From Natrarchaeobius chitinivorans (GTDB lineage: Archaea; Halobacteriota; Halobacteria; Halobacteriales; Natrialbaceae), in NCBI RefSeq assembly GCF_003841505.1, contig NZ_REGA01000006.1, positions 124,001 to 188,000 of the forward strand: a stretch of DNA of 64,000 nucleotides, read 5' to 3'. Position 1 is the stretch's first letter; each line of letters opens with the position of its first letter. Made by a program: the position numbers and the translations under genes. The notes beneath the pieces were generated by a model. The model was given only the letters and a program-made list of their open reading frames with translations, was not told where the DNA came from and ran no database searches. Positions 9,414-18,020 of the stretch are shown here, piece after piece.

Positions 9414-9815
9414 ATGCGCCGAGACGACCGCGACGAACCGTTCGACGACCTCTTTCGAGAGATCGAACGGATGATGAACGAGATGATGAACGGACCGGAC
9501 GCGAACGTCAACTTCGACTCCTCGAACACCGTCGATAACGGCTTCGGAATGGATACGCACGTCGACATTCACGAGACAGAAAACGAGATTCGCGTCGTCG
9601 CAGACCTCCCCGGCGTCGAGAAAGAACACATCGATCTCGAGTGTGACGGCAAGACGCTGACGATCTCCGCCGGCAGCGACCACCACCAGTACGACGAACG
9701 GATCTCGCTTCCCGAACGGGTCAACGAACACACCGCCTCGGCGACGTACAACAACGGCGTCCTCGAGGTCGTCTTCGAATCCGCAGAGGAATCGTCCGAC
9801 ATCAGTCTCGAGTAA
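9414..9815 (+). CDS. Hsp20/alpha-crystallin small heat-shock protein
   Basis: A 133-residue small chaperone. The alpha-crystallin domain spans about residues 45-125. It includes THVDIHETENEIRVVADLPG near its start and the A.YNNGVLEV signature near its end. A Met-rich helix precedes the domain. These proteins bind unfolding polypeptides as oligomers. The ATG at 9414 follows a T-rich box (AAGTTTTTGC, about 9381-9390). The frame upstream has no family similarity, so the longer start was rejected. Confidence 0.9.
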   Translation: MRRDDRDEPFDDLFREIERMMNEMMNGPDANVNFDSSNTVDNGFGMDTHVDIHETENEIRVVADLPGVEKEHIDLECDGKTLTISAGSDHHQYDERISLPERVNEHTASATYNNGVLEVVFESAEESSDISLE

Positions 9816-9910
9816 CCCGACCGTCGCGGTCTCGTACGGATTGTTGTCGCGTTTTATCGGTGATCGTCCCGTCCCAGCGATCATCGGTACCGACCGACAA
9901 CGATCCGTGT

Positions 9911-9997
9911 TATACGGTTTACTGTACGTCAGTACCAGCGCACCCGCCGCCCGGGTCGCGGGTGCGCCGGTCCATCGGTACAGCAATCCGTATCAGT
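9911..9997. repeat. palindromic intergenic repeat, family A (complete)
   Basis: The outer arms are ATACGGTTTACTGTAC on the left and, as inverted complement, ATACGGATTGCTGTAC on the right. The GC-rich inner stem is GCGCACCCGC/GCGGGTGCGC around CGCCCGGGTC. The right end is CGTATCA, the inverse of TGATACG. A second near-copy lies at 46637-46720. Confidence 0.75.
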
Positions 9998-10038
9998 CGT
10001 TTTCGACGCCACAATCGCGACGAGTTCGGCTCGTCGTC

Positions 10039-10920
10039 TTACCCTTCGCGTGTCGCGTCCGCCGTCGATCGAATCGCATCCGCGAGCCGGTCGTAAAAAT
10101 CCGGTTCGTACTTCGTTTCCTCGTCGATCGTCGGTCGGGCGTTCGTCTCGTTGACGACCAGGCGGTCGTCGGTCTCGAGCACGTCGACGCCCAGAAACGG
10201 AATCTCGAGTACGTCGGCGACGGTCTTTGCAAGCTCTCGGTGTCTCCGGGGCAGATCGACTCCGGTCGCCTCGGCACCGCGGTGGACGTTGTGTTTCCAC
10301 TGGCCGTCCGCGAGTGCGTCCGCGGGGAGTCGGCGCTCGACTGCGCCGACGTACTCGCCCTCGAGAACCATCACCCGGTAATCGACCGCGTCCGACAGAT
10401 ACTCCTGGACGAGAAACGACCGGTCACCGGTCGCCCGGTAGTCGTGGACCAGCGAGAGGTAATCACAGATGCCGAGAAACGAATCGAGATCGCCCGCCTT
10501 CGCGACGCCGACGCCGCGGGTCGTCGAGTTCGGCTTGACGACGACGGGTGGATCGAACCGCTCGAAGACGTCCGTCAGGGCCGCCTCGGCGACGTCGTTC
10601 GAGACGTAGACGGACTGTGGCACCGGCAGATCCGCCCGCTCCAGGCGTGCGAGCACCTCGGCTTTGTTTCGCGAGGTGAGCACCGCCTCGTGGTCGTTGA
10701 GCCACGGAATCTCGAGGAACGCGTCGGCGACGCCGCCCTCCATGAGCCGTCCGGGATAGACGAAGCCGGCGTCGTACTCGTCGGGATCCCACGGCGGGTC
10801 GGTCAGGTCCACTACGCGCTCGCTCGCGGGCACGTGGTGAACCCGGATTCCGCGCTCAGCTAGCGGCTCGCGCATCCGCCCGAACGTTTCCTCGGCGTTT
10901 GCGACCGCCAGATCGATCAT
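10039..10920 (-). CDS. RimK-like ATP-grasp ligase
   Basis: A 293-residue ATP-grasp protein of the RimK/glutathione-synthetase-like superfamily. A pre-ATP-grasp domain covers about residues 1-95. The grasp fold then shows PPVVVKPNSTTRGVGVAKAG, LVQEYL, DYRVMVLEG and the Mg-binding VNETNARPTIDEETKY. Such enzymes join an amine to an acyl phosphate made from ATP. Substrates range from ribosomal S6 and LysW to cofactors, and nothing nearby identifies the one used here. It is transcribed alone on the minus strand. Confidence 0.85.
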   Translation of the reverse strand: MIDLAVANAEETFGRMREPLAERGIRVHHVPASERVVDLTDPPWDPDEYDAGFVYPGRLMEGGVADAFLEIPWLNDHEAVLTSRNKAEVLARLERADLPVPQSVYVSNDVAEAALTDVFERFDPPVVVKPNSTTRGVGVAKAGDLDSFLGICDYLSLVHDYRATGDRSFLVQEYLSDAVDYRVMVLEGEYVGAVERRLPADALADGQWKHNVHRGAEATGVDLPRRHRELAKTVADVLEIPFLGVDVLETDDRLVVNETNARPTIDEETKYEPDFYDRLADAIRSTADATREG

Positions 10921-11152
10921 ACTCGAGAGTACCCACGAAGACGGAATACTGTATCGAACGCTGGGAGAGATACCTGGGCCGGTTCGCTCGACCGGTTACG
11001 CGGAACACGGCACGTATCGGTGAGGCGTCGTCGAACCGTTCTCGAGGAGTTCGTCTCACCCCCGTTTCGGTGGACTGTCCGGACCACCGCCGCTCGTACA
11101 GCACGCAAGTGACTCTATGATTCGTATCAACGAACGGAACTCGCGATTCGTA

Positions 11153-11159
11153 TTTATAT
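11153..11159 (+). promoter_or_regulatory. TATA-like box of the rubredoxin-like gene
   Basis: TTTATAT lies 22-28 nt before the ATG at 11181, consistent with a leaderless or very short-leader transcript. Confidence 0.6.
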
Positions 11160-11180
11160 CTGGAATCCGAAACTGTGGGT

Positions 11181-11336
11181 ATGCCACACGATCAAGACGT
11201 CGAAGACGACACCTCAGAGATCTCATCCGAGTACGAGTGTCTTCAGTGCGGACGGATCGTCGAGGCCGAGACGAACCCCGGCGAGTGTGGGGAGTGTGGC
11301 GGCGACTTCCAGAATCGGGCGAAATCGGTCGAATAA
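11181..11336 (+). CDS. small rubrerythrin/rubredoxin-like protein
   Basis: A 51-residue protein with two CxxC knuckles, YECLQCG (about 18-24) and GECGECGGDFQNR (about 34-46). They are spaced like the rubredoxin domain at the end of rubrerythrins. The first 16 residues are acidic. Haloarchaea commonly encode such stand-alone mini-proteins (often annotated rubrerythrin-like), which bind zinc or iron. The function is not established. A TATA box 25 nt upstream and a GC hairpin downstream support a monocistronic gene. Confidence 0.85.
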   Translation: MPHDQDVEDDTSEISSEYECLQCGRIVEAETNPGECGECGGDFQNRAKSVE

Positions 11337-11370
11337 CGTCTCGAAGCATCGGAAAACGTCTGATACCCAC

Positions 11371-11394
11371 CCGTCGGGGAACCCCGGCGGGTCG
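11371..11394 (+). terminator. candidate hairpin terminator
   Basis: ACCCGTCGGGG-AA-CCCCGGCGGGT-type stem loop about 35 nt after the small rubredoxin-like gene, followed by GTCGTTTG. The stem is strong but the T-tract is weak. Confidence 0.4.
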
Positions 11395-11468
11395 TCGTTT
11401 GACAGCCTCCGGTACGTATCGTCTCCGTACCGAACGCGAGACGGCCAGCTGCTGTAACCGCGTGTACA

Positions 11469-11552
11469 CTGATACGGAGTACACACTGATCGTACAGCTA
11501 TCGTGCGATCAGGTGTGCATCGACGTCCAGTGGCTACTATAGACGCCAGTCC
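11469..11552. repeat. palindromic intergenic repeat, family B (degenerate)
   Basis: It starts with TGATACGGA and ends with CAGTGGCTACTATAG, the family B right end. An imperfect inner stem CACACTGATCG/CGATCAGGTGTG lies between. A second, shorter hairpin (about 11585-11610, CCGATCGC.../...GGGCGATCGG) follows before the L10e stop codon. Confidence 0.55.
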
Positions 11553-11636
11553 GTCTCAAACGGTCTGGGAGGAGTCTGTACCCGCCGATCGCACCACGGT
11601 GGGCGATCGGCCGATAATCAGCGATCGCAATCCGTA

Positions 11637-12167
11637 TCAGGCGATCAACTGCTCTTCGCCTTTCTCGACGACGATGCGACACGGCGGTGTGATCTTGTTG
11701 TACGCGCGACGGAACGCCTCCTTGGCGAAGTCGGCGTCGTCGACGTCACACCAGATCGTGAAGATTCGATCGCCCGCATCGATGCGAGCGGCCGTACCGA
11801 CGATCTTCCCGAACGACTGGCGCATTCCGTCGGAGACACGGTCTGCACCCGCACCGGTCGCCTGCTTGTTCTCCCGGATGACGTGGTGGGGGAACTTGCG
11901 CAGGATCATCTTGTAGTTGCCTTCGCCGGCGTTTTTCAGCATGTGCCGGTTGGCCGACAGCCGCGAAGACTCGAGGCTCCCGTGGCGGATCTGGACCTCT
12001 TCCTCGGTAACGAGGCTGATCTGGATCGGGTAGTCGTCCGGGTCGGCGGCGATGTCGCCCATCTTGTGCTGTGCGATCTTCGATCCGGGGATCCCAGTAA
12101 TGTATTCGCGGCGCGTGTAGGCCGGCTTACTGATCTCCCGGTACATGGAGGCGGGTTTATCGGACAT
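11637..12167 (-). CDS. rpl10e: large-subunit ribosomal protein L10e (uL16)
   Basis: A 176-residue ribosomal protein of the archaeal/eukaryotic L10e (uL16) family, located near the A-site of the large subunit. Diagnostic segments are [16 protein letters not shown] at the N-terminus, [18 protein letters not shown] and [10 protein letters not shown]. The length is typical. It is monocistronic on the minus strand, with a TTTATCC box about 40 nt upstream. Its TGA stop is followed directly by TACGGATTGC, the shared end of the intergenic repeats. Confidence 0.96.
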   Translation of the reverse strand: MSDKPASMYREISKPAYTRREYITGIPGSKIAQHKMGDIAADPDDYPIQISLVTEEEVQIRHGSLESSRLSANRHMLKNAGEGNYKMILRKFPHHVIRENKQATGAGADRVSDGMRQSFGKIVGTAARIDAGDRIFTIWCDVDDADFAKEAFRRAYNKITPPCRIVVEKGEEQLIA

Positions 12168-12283
12168 GGTTGTGATTACTTACGAAAACGGAAGCCTACC
12201 GAGCGGATAAAGCCTTCGAACCGAGAATTCGGTCGTGCCGTGGACGACGCCCCTCGAGCGACCGACCTCGAACATTCTATCTG

Positions 12284-12367
12284 TATAGTAGCCATCGAAA
12301 GTCATTGCACACCCGATCGCCGATCCCGTGAGCGATCACCGGTAACGATCGACAACGGTTCGTATCA
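12284..12367. repeat. palindromic intergenic repeat, family B
   Basis: The left end is TATAGTAGCC followed by ATCGAAAGTCATTGCACACC, an imperfect CCGATCGCC/GCGATCACCGG stem lies inside, and the right end is CGTATCA. The final TCA is the stop codon (TGA) of the minus-strand wHTH gene. Confidence 0.6.
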
Positions 12368-12601
12368 GGCGGAGCCGACCACGTACTCAGATCCGTTCTT
12401 CTCGACGAGCCCGCGACTCGAGAGGCTGTCGAGAACGCTCAGGACTCCCATCTTGTTCATCGCCAGCGCCCGATTGAGGTCGTCGACCGTCCCCCCTCCC
12501 GTCGCATCGAGATAGAGATACACCAGTTTCCCCTGTGGGGACCCGAGTTCGGCTGGGAGGTCGTCGATTCGGCCGGTCGTGAGCTGTTGGGCGTCCATCA
12601 T
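12365..12601 (-). CDS. small winged-helix (TrmB/MarR-like) protein
   Basis: A 78-residue stand-alone winged-helix domain. The segment LGSPQGKLVYLYL is followed by DLNRALAMNKMGVLSVLDSLSSRG, a recognition-helix pattern. It is a clear paralogue of the 72-residue protein encoded at 25084-25302 (SPQAKLVYVTL, LGLSKLTILPILSSL). Such short wHTH proteins are numerous in haloarchaea and probably bind DNA. The target is unknown. No sensor domain is present. Confidence 0.75.
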   Translation of the reverse strand: MMDAQQLTTGRIDDLPAELGSPQGKLVYLYLDATGGGTVDDLNRALAMNKMGVLSVLDSLSSRGLVEKNGSEYVVGSA

Positions 12602-12713
12602 ACCGACGTCGATGCGAACGATCCGTATAACTCTGTGGGGTAGACAATTGATACTGGCTAATTTATATTATTGCCATTATCTCTCTCGATACTCGACTAT
12701 CGGTAGGTCCACC

Positions 12714-12741
12714 GCGGAGATTGTGGTAACCGAATCTCCGC
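12714..12741. other. hairpin upstream of the site-2 protease gene
   Basis: Perfect 9-bp inverted repeat GCGGAGATT/AATCTCCGC with a 10-nt loop, in the divergent spacer between the wHTH and protease genes. It may be an operator. It is upstream of the TATA box. Confidence 0.35.
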
Positions 12742-12783
12742 TAGTGGCAGAGAACGGGGCGTCCGACCCAACGTATCGTCGGC

Positions 12784-12792
12784 GTATTTAAG
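12784..12792 (+). promoter_or_regulatory. TATA-like box of the site-2 protease gene
   Basis: GTATTTAAG lies 25-33 nt before the ATG at 12817. Confidence 0.6.
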
Positions 12793-12816
12793 GTCGTCCC
12801 CCCGATATCATACCGC

Positions 12817-14055
12817 ATGATCAGAAGTTTCCGGATCGGGTCTCTCTTCGGGATCCCGATCAAACTCGATCTCACGTTCTTGCTCGTTCTCCCGTTTTTC
12901 GCGTATCTCATCGGGATACAGCTCGAGCCAGTTATCGAACTTCTCAACGTGACCATGAACGCGAGAATCGACGCCGGCGCACTTACTGCCGAGTGGTGGT
13001 TCCCGTTCGTCGTCGGACTGGCCGCGGCGATCGGGTTGTTCGTCGGGGTCGTCTTGCACGAACTGGGCCACTCGCTGACGGCACAACGCTACGGGTTTCC
13101 AATCGACTCGATCACGCTCTGGCTGTTCGGCGGGATCGCGGCGCTCTCGGAGATGCCCGAGGACTGGCGACAGGAGTTTACGATCGCCATCGCCGGGCCG
13201 ATCGTGTCGTTGCTGGTCGGTGCCGTCTCCTACGCGCTCTTTCTGGTGACGCCCGTCGGGCTGGACGGCACGCGGTTCGTCCTCGCGTATCTCGCGATTC
13301 TGAACGTCGCACTCGCCGGGTTCAACATGTTGCCGGCGTTTCCAATGGACGGCGGGCGCGTACTTCGGGCGTTTCTGGCCCGCTCGCGTCCCTACGCCAA
13401 GGCCACCCAGCAGGCAGCGAGCGTCGGGAAGTTCCTCGCGGTCGTCATGGGGATATTCGGGCTCATTCCGCCGGTCAACATCATCCTCATCGGCGTCGCA
13501 TTCTTCGTCTACATCGCCGCCTCGAGCGAGGCCCAGCAGGTGACGATGAAGGCAGCGTTCCAGGACGTCACCGTCGACGACATCATGACGCCGGTCCGTG
13601 ACCTGCACACCGTCGAACCGGAGACGACGGTTGCGGAGTTGATCCAGCGGATGTTCACCGAACGCCACACGGGATACCCGGTCGTCGAAACGAGCGCCGC
13701 AGACGACGGACGGCTGGTCGGACTCGTCACGCTGTCGGACGCTCGCGAGATCGATCCGGTCGAGCGTGACGCCTACGTCGTCGCCGACGTGATGACGACG
13801 GACCTAAAGACGATCACTCCGGAGTCGGACGCGATGACCGCGATCGAGCGCATGCGCGAGGACAACATCGGCCGGTTGCTGGTCGTCGAAGGGGGCCGCG
13901 GAAAACCCGCTGAGGCACCCTACGCTGAACCCTCGTCGGAGCCGGAGGGGGACCTCATCGGCCTCATCTCGCGTTCGGACCTGATGACCGCATTCGACAT
14001 CGTCCAGAAAAGCGGCGCAGTCAACCCCTCGAGTCGGCCACGAACGGCGGACTGA
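12817..14055 (+). CDS. site-2 protease (M50) with CBS pair
   Basis: A 412-residue integral-membrane zinc protease of the SpoIVFB/S2P branch. Hydrophobic segments fill residues 10-240. The catalytic motif HELGHSLTAQRYG sits near residue 82, and the third ligand is in NMLPAFPMDGGRVLRAF (about 175). Two CBS domains follow (about 255-385; DIMTPV and DVMTTD), probably sensing adenine nucleotides. Proteases of this type cut substrates inside the membrane. No substrate or anti-sigma-like partner is nearby. The wHTH gene diverges upstream. Confidence 0.92.
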   Translation: MIRSFRIGSLFGIPIKLDLTFLLVLPFFAYLIGIQLEPVIELLNVTMNARIDAGALTAEWWFPFVVGLAAAIGLFVGVVLHELGHSLTAQRYGFPIDSITLWLFGGIAALSEMPEDWRQEFTIAIAGPIVSLLVGAVSYALFLVTPVGLDGTRFVLAYLAILNVALAGFNMLPAFPMDGGRVLRAFLARSRPYAKATQQAASVGKFLAVVMGIFGLIPPVNIILIGVAFFVYIAASSEAQQVTMKAAFQDVTVDDIMTPVRDLHTVEPETTVAELIQRMFTERHTGYPVVETSAADDGRLVGLVTLSDAREIDPVERDAYVVADVMTTDLKTITPESDAMTAIERMREDNIGRLLVVEGGRGKPAEAPYAEPSSEPEGDLIGLISRSDLMTAFDIVQKSGAVNPSSRPRTAD

Positions 14056-14070
14056 CCCGCTCGATACCTC

Positions 14071-14127
14071 CTCGAGCGTCGGCTGGACTCGCCCTCGAGC
14101 GTCGGCTGGACTCGCCCTCGAGCGTCG
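14071..14127. repeat. 23-bp direct repeats
   Basis: The unit CTCGAGCGTCGGCTGGACTC plus GCC occurs twice with a period of 23 bp (14071-14093, 14094-14116) and a partial third copy, 16 bp after the protease stop codon. Confidence 0.7.
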
Positions 14128-14239
14128 ATCGGGATACGTTTCGCCGACCGGCTGCTTTCGCCGGCAAAACGGACCGAAACGGCCGTCTCGAGTGCCGATA
14201 CCAACATTCTTAACCGCAACCGGGGCCGAGAATCCGGTG

Positions 14240-15316
14240 ATGCCACCGGCCATCGAGACGACGGATCTCGTGAAAGAGTACGGCGATTTGCGCGCCTTAC
14301 AGGAGCTGTCGTTGACCGTCGAGGAAGGGGAGTTCTTCGGACTCCTCGGCCCCAACGGTGCGGGAAAGACGACCTTCATCAACACGCTGGTCGGACTCGT
14401 CCGCAAGACCGCAGGCGAGGCGGCGGTCTTCGGATACGATGTCGAAACGGAGTACCAGCAGGCCCGGGACGCGATCGGTCTCGCTCCCCAGGAGTTCAAC
14501 GTCGATCGCTTCTTCCCGATTCGGGAGGTGTTGATACACAAAGCCGGCTATCACGGGATTCCCGAAGCGGAGGCCGCAGACCGCGCCGACGAGGTGCTCA
14601 AGCGGGTCGGTATCTACGACAAGCGAAACGAGCGCTTCGACTGGCTCTCCGGCGGGATGAAGCGCAGACTTCTACTCGCGCGGGCGCTGGTCACGGATCC
14701 CGACCTCCTGATCCTCGACGAGCCGACGGCCGGGGTCGACGTCCAGCTTCGTCACGACCTCTGGGAACTCGTCACCGAACTCAACGAGGAGGGGACGACG
14801 GTCCTCCTGACGACTCACTACATCGAGGAGGCCGAACGCCTCTGTGATCGCGTTGGGATCATGAACGAAGGCCGGAAGGTAACCGTCGCGACGCCGGAGG
14901 AACTGAAGACCCGCGGGACGGACACGATCAGCGTCCGCCTCGAGACGCCGCTTTCGTCGTCTGCGACAGCCGACCTCGAGACAGGTCTCGGCGCGTACGC
15001 GCGCGAGCTGTCGTCGAACGGAAATCGCCTCGAGGTTCGCGTCGACGACGGCGGTTCGACCGCGCCACAGTTGCTCTCCGATCTCGAAACAGCCGGCTAC
15101 GAGATCGCGGACCTCGAAATCTCGCGGACCTCCCTCGAGGAGATCTTCGTCGATCTGACGCGGAGCGAAGACAGAACGGTCACGCGGTCGTCCGCCTCGA
15201 GTGGCGAAGACGGCAGTGCCACGAGTTCGACGCGTGGGGAGGACGAACGCGAGCGCGGACGATCGCGCGACGAGGCGGATCGGAACACGGAACGAGAACG
15301 GGAGGGGGTCGCCTGA
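14240..15316 (+). CDS. ABC-2 type transporter, ATP-binding subunit
   Basis: A 358-residue ATPase. The Walker A is GPNGAGKTTF (about 37), the signature LSGGMKRRL, the Walker B LLILDEPTAGVD and the H-loop LLTTHY. A family-typical C-terminal domain follows, then a charged Ser/Glu/Arg-rich tail of about 50 residues that looks disordered. The ATG at 14240 gives the usual N-terminus and has CTTAAC about 30 nt upstream. The permease start codon overlaps its stop (TGATG), so the two are translationally coupled. Such pairs export drugs, lipids or polysaccharides; the substrate is unknown. Confidence 0.9.
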   Translation: MPPAIETTDLVKEYGDLRALQELSLTVEEGEFFGLLGPNGAGKTTFINTLVGLVRKTAGEAAVFGYDVETEYQQARDAIGLAPQEFNVDRFFPIREVLIHKAGYHGIPEAEAADRADEVLKRVGIYDKRNERFDWLSGGMKRRLLLARALVTDPDLLILDEPTAGVDVQLRHDLWELVTELNEEGTTVLLTTHYIEEAERLCDRVGIMNEGRKVTVATPEELKTRGTDTISVRLETPLSSSATADLETGLGAYARELSSNGNRLEVRVDDGGSTAPQLLSDLETAGYEIADLEISRTSLEEIFVDLTRSEDRTVTRSSASSGEDGSATSSTRGEDERERGRSRDEADRNTEREREGVA

Positions 15317-16113
15317 TGCTCTCGGTCGGCTTTCGGTCGCTCTTCCGGAGGGAGGTTCTGCGCTTTATCCGTCGGCCAAAAAACACCTTCATGCCGCCGG
15401 CGATCACGAACGTACTCTACTTCGCCGTCTTCGGGATTATCCTCGGCGGCCGAATCGACGAACCCGTGGCCGGAATCGGCTACATCCTCTTTCTCGTCCC
15501 CGGCCTGGTCGTGCTGGGAACGATCTCTAATGCCTTCGAGAACGCGTCGTTTTCGATCTTTCACGGCCGGTGGAACGAGTACATCCACGAGACGTTGACC
15601 TCGCCGCTTTCGTACGCCGAGATGGTGATCGCCTACGTCGGTGCGAGCGCCGTTCGCGGGCTGATCGTCGGCGTCATCATCGCCGTGATCGGCCGGATAT
15701 TCGTTCCGATTACTGTCGAACACGGCCTCTTTCTCGTCGCGACCATGATCGTCATCGCGACCCTCTTTTCGGGACTGGGGATCATCGGCGGTCTCGTCGC
15801 TCGAGACTTCGACGATCTGACCGTGATGAACCAGTTCATCCTCCGCCCGCTGGTCTTTTTCGGTGCGGTTTTCTATTCGCTGACCATGCTCGACCCCGTC
15901 TGGCAGTACGTCTCGTTGTTCAATCCGATGGTCTACATGGTCGACAGCGTTCGCTACGGGTTGCTCGGCCACTCGGACCTGCTCGAGATCGCACCGGCCG
16001 CCTACGCGGAAATCGCACCGCTGCTTTCACTCGCCGTTCTGACGGCGCTCACTGCGATCGTGCTGACGATCGACGTCTACCTGTTCAAGATCGGGTACGG
16101 ACTGACCGATTGA
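15316..16113 (+). CDS. ABC-2 type transporter, permease subunit
   Basis: A 265-residue ABC-2 permease with about six hydrophobic segments (starting near ITNVLYFAVFGIILGG, and including GLVVLGTISNAF and VIIAVIGRIFVPI). Family features are the FENASFSIFHGRWNEY loop and LFNPMVYMVDSVRYG before the last helices. Its ATG overlaps the stop codon of the ATPase gene, so both form one transporter unit in the cytoplasmic membrane. Confidence 0.9.
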   Translation: MLSVGFRSLFRREVLRFIRRPKNTFMPPAITNVLYFAVFGIILGGRIDEPVAGIGYILFLVPGLVVLGTISNAFENASFSIFHGRWNEYIHETLTSPLSYAEMVIAYVGASAVRGLIVGVIIAVIGRIFVPITVEHGLFLVATMIVIATLFSGLGIIGGLVARDFDDLTVMNQFILRPLVFFGAVFYSLTMLDPVWQYVSLFNPMVYMVDSVRYGLLGHSDLLEIAPAAYAEIAPLLSLAVLTALTAIVLTIDVYLFKIGYGLTD

Positions 16114-16166
16114 CTCGGCTCGTCCGTTCGGCACGTTTTTGTGAGCTCCCAACGTGTCAGTAGAGT

Positions 16167-16775
16167 ATGACCGAGGAGTACTGTTGGCACTGCGGTGCGA
16201 CCGTCGATCCCGACGCGAACTACTGCTCGGAGTGTGGGACGGCAGTGAACGACTCCGCGGACGACGACCGGGGATGGCTCGAGGAGGGTGGAACCGACGG
16301 CTACGGCGACGAGACCGCCGACACGCACAGCGACTACGCGAGAGACGATTCCGGGACCGCCGATCGCTACGACACACACGGTGCCAGTAGCGACCAATAC
16401 GACGTACACGGGGACAGCAGCAACCGGCACGGCACACACGGGGACAGCAGCAACCGGTACGACGCTTCCGATGACGACCTGCTCTTTGCCGCCGTTACGC
16501 ACGTCCTCGCGATATTCACGTGGGTGGTCGGCCCCACGATCGTCCTCGTCGCGGCCGACGACCCGTTCGTCCTCGAGAACGCCCGGACCGCGTTGAATTG
16601 GCAGATCGTCTACTCGATTCTGATGCTCGTTTCGATCCTCCTCTCGGTGATCGTGATCGGCGTCGTCTTCCTGGCGATCCTTCCGTTCGTCAACATCGCG
16701 TTCTGTGCCATCGCGGCGGTCAAGGCCTACGGCGGCGAGACGTGGGAGTATCCACTCACGCCCGAATTCGTCTGA
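16167..16775 (+). CDS. zinc-ribbon membrane protein with HGDSSNR repeats (DUF4870-like)
   Basis: A 202-residue protein. It starts with an N-terminal zinc ribbon (CWHCG...CSECG, residues 6-24). A polar Asp/Ser/His-rich linker (25-110) contains a perfect-period 10-residue repeat (HGDSSNRHGT, HGDSSNRYDA), encoded by 30-bp direct repeats at 16407 and 16437. The C-terminal half has two or three membrane segments and the NARTALNWQIVYSI region typical of DUF4870 proteins. The function is unknown. The repeat number is likely to vary between strains. Confidence 0.75.
   Translation: MTEEYCWHCGATVDPDANYCSECGTAVNDSADDDRGWLEEGGTDGYGDETADTHSDYARDDSGTADRYDTHGASSDQYDVHGDSSNRHGTHGDSSNRYDASDDDLLFAAVTHVLAIFTWVVGPTIVLVAADDPFVLENARTALNWQIVYSILMLVSILLSVIVIGVVFLAILPFVNIAFCAIAAVKAYGGETWEYPLTPEFV
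16407..16466 (+). repeat. 30-bp in-frame tandem repeat
   Basis: CACGGGGACAGCAGCAACCG begins at 16407 and again at 16437 inside the zinc-ribbon membrane protein gene, encoding a repeated HGDSSNR peptide. A more diverged copy precedes them. Confidence 0.8.
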
Positions 16776-16833
16776 CACGGGGGATCTCTCGTCAAGAGTA
16801 ACTGTTTTCACCATGGTCCGCGCTCGTTGACGT

Positions 16834-17553
16834 ATGGCTGATGATAGCGATCAGGATCCCGGTCACACCGTGCTCGAGGGATTGCTCGAGGGAAACGAGA
16901 GTCACGTCGACGGACTTCCCTCGGAGCACTTCTCGTCGGTCAAGACCGGCCAGCATCCCGACGTCGTCTCGATCTGTTGTTCGGACTCGCGGGTCCCCCA
17001 GGAGCGGATGTGGGGGGTCGACGATCCTGGCTCGGTGTTCACGCCGAGTAACATCGGGAACCAGGTCTGGGACGACGACGACGGCGACCGTATCGTCGAC
17101 GGCGGGGTACTGTATCCGATCTACCACGCCGAAACCGACGTCGTGACGGTCGTCGGCCACACCGGCTGCGGAGCGGTGACCGCCGCGTACGGGGCCGCCA
17201 TCGGCGGAGACCGACCCGGGCCTCGAGGCGTCGACAAGTGGGTCGAAATGCTCGTTCCCGTCGTCGAAGCGGGACTGGAAAGCGATCTCGTCGACGCCGA
17301 CGCGGACGAGGAGACGGTCGTAAACCAGCTCGTCGAGTACAACGTCGACCACCAGGTCCGGTTCCTTCGGGACTCCGGTGACGTCCCCGACGACGTCGAC
17401 ATCTACGGCTTCGTCTACGACTTTCAGGGCGTCTACGGCAACGAAGACGGTCGGGCCTATCTCGTCAACGTCAACGGCGAAACGGATCCGGACGCGATCG
17501 CCGAGATCCTGCCCGAGGGGTACGAAACGACGACAGAGAGCCTGCTGTACTGA
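16834..17553 (+). CDS. beta-class carbonic anhydrase
   Basis: A 239-residue zinc enzyme interconverting CO2 and bicarbonate. Zinc ligands and the Asp-Arg dyad are visible in SICCSDSRVPQE (about residue 48) and VGHTGCGAVTAAYG (about 106). The C-terminus has the YDFQGVYG strand seen in the family. It is probably cytoplasmic, as no signal peptide is visible. It is preceded by a weak GTTTTCACC box and appears monocistronic. Confidence 0.92.
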   Translation: MADDSDQDPGHTVLEGLLEGNESHVDGLPSEHFSSVKTGQHPDVVSICCSDSRVPQERMWGVDDPGSVFTPSNIGNQVWDDDDGDRIVDGGVLYPIYHAETDVVTVVGHTGCGAVTAAYGAAIGGDRPGPRGVDKWVEMLVPVVEAGLESDLVDADADEETVVNQLVEYNVDHQVRFLRDSGDVPDDVDIYGFVYDFQGVYGNEDGRAYLVNVNGETDPDAIAEILPEGYETTTESLLY

Positions 17554-17663
17554 TCGGTGGATCCGGTGGCAAAACCGTCGGAGGTCTCACCGAACCGTCA
17601 TACAGGCTGTTGTAGCGACCGCATCGGGACCGACGCGGGTTCGACCTCCCGCGTCTCGGTATC

Positions 17664-17671
17664 GTTTTATC
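17664..17671 (+). promoter_or_regulatory. TATA-like box of small membrane gene
   Basis: GTTTTATC lies 25-32 nt before the ATG at 17696. Confidence 0.5.
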
Positions 17672-17695
17672 GGTGGCACGGTAAGACCGGCCACG

Positions 17696-17914
17696 ATGCG
17701 ATCGTTTCTCGAGTCGGATACCGGCTTCTACGTCGCAATCGGTGCGTTCACCGTCGTCGTCTTCGTCGTCGGACTCGTAGCACTCGCATTCGTTTCGCCG
17801 GGGGGGATCGGCACCCGCGAACTCGGTGGGCTGGTCGTGGGATTCGCTCTGTTCATGCTGGTGTATTTCGTCTCGGTTGCTGTCCATCGACTCGAGGAAA
17901 CCGAAGACGTCTGA
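17696..17914 (+). CDS. small two-helix membrane protein
   Basis: A 72-residue hydrophobic protein with two membrane helices (about 11-33 and 43-63) joined by a short SPGGIGTRELGG loop and ended by an acidic tail. A TATA-like box 27 nt upstream supports the ATG at 17696, and the upstream part of the frame has no coding character. No family was recognised. Confidence 0.65.
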   Translation: MRSFLESDTGFYVAIGAFTVVVFVVGLVALAFVSPGGIGTRELGGLVVGFALFMLVYFVSVAVHRLEETEDV

Positions 17915-17986
17915 CCGACGAAACTCGAGTTTTGCCAGTACACGCCTCGGCGGTGGCGAATACGGCATCGAATCGCAAGTCGTAGC

Positions 17987-17994
17987 GTTTATAC
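17987..17994 (+). promoter_or_regulatory. TATA-like box of cspA
   Basis: GTTTATAC lies 27-34 nt before the cold-shock gene ATG. Confidence 0.65.
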
Positions 17995-18020
17995 GTGTTC
18001 GGCATTTCTCTTTAGAAGCA

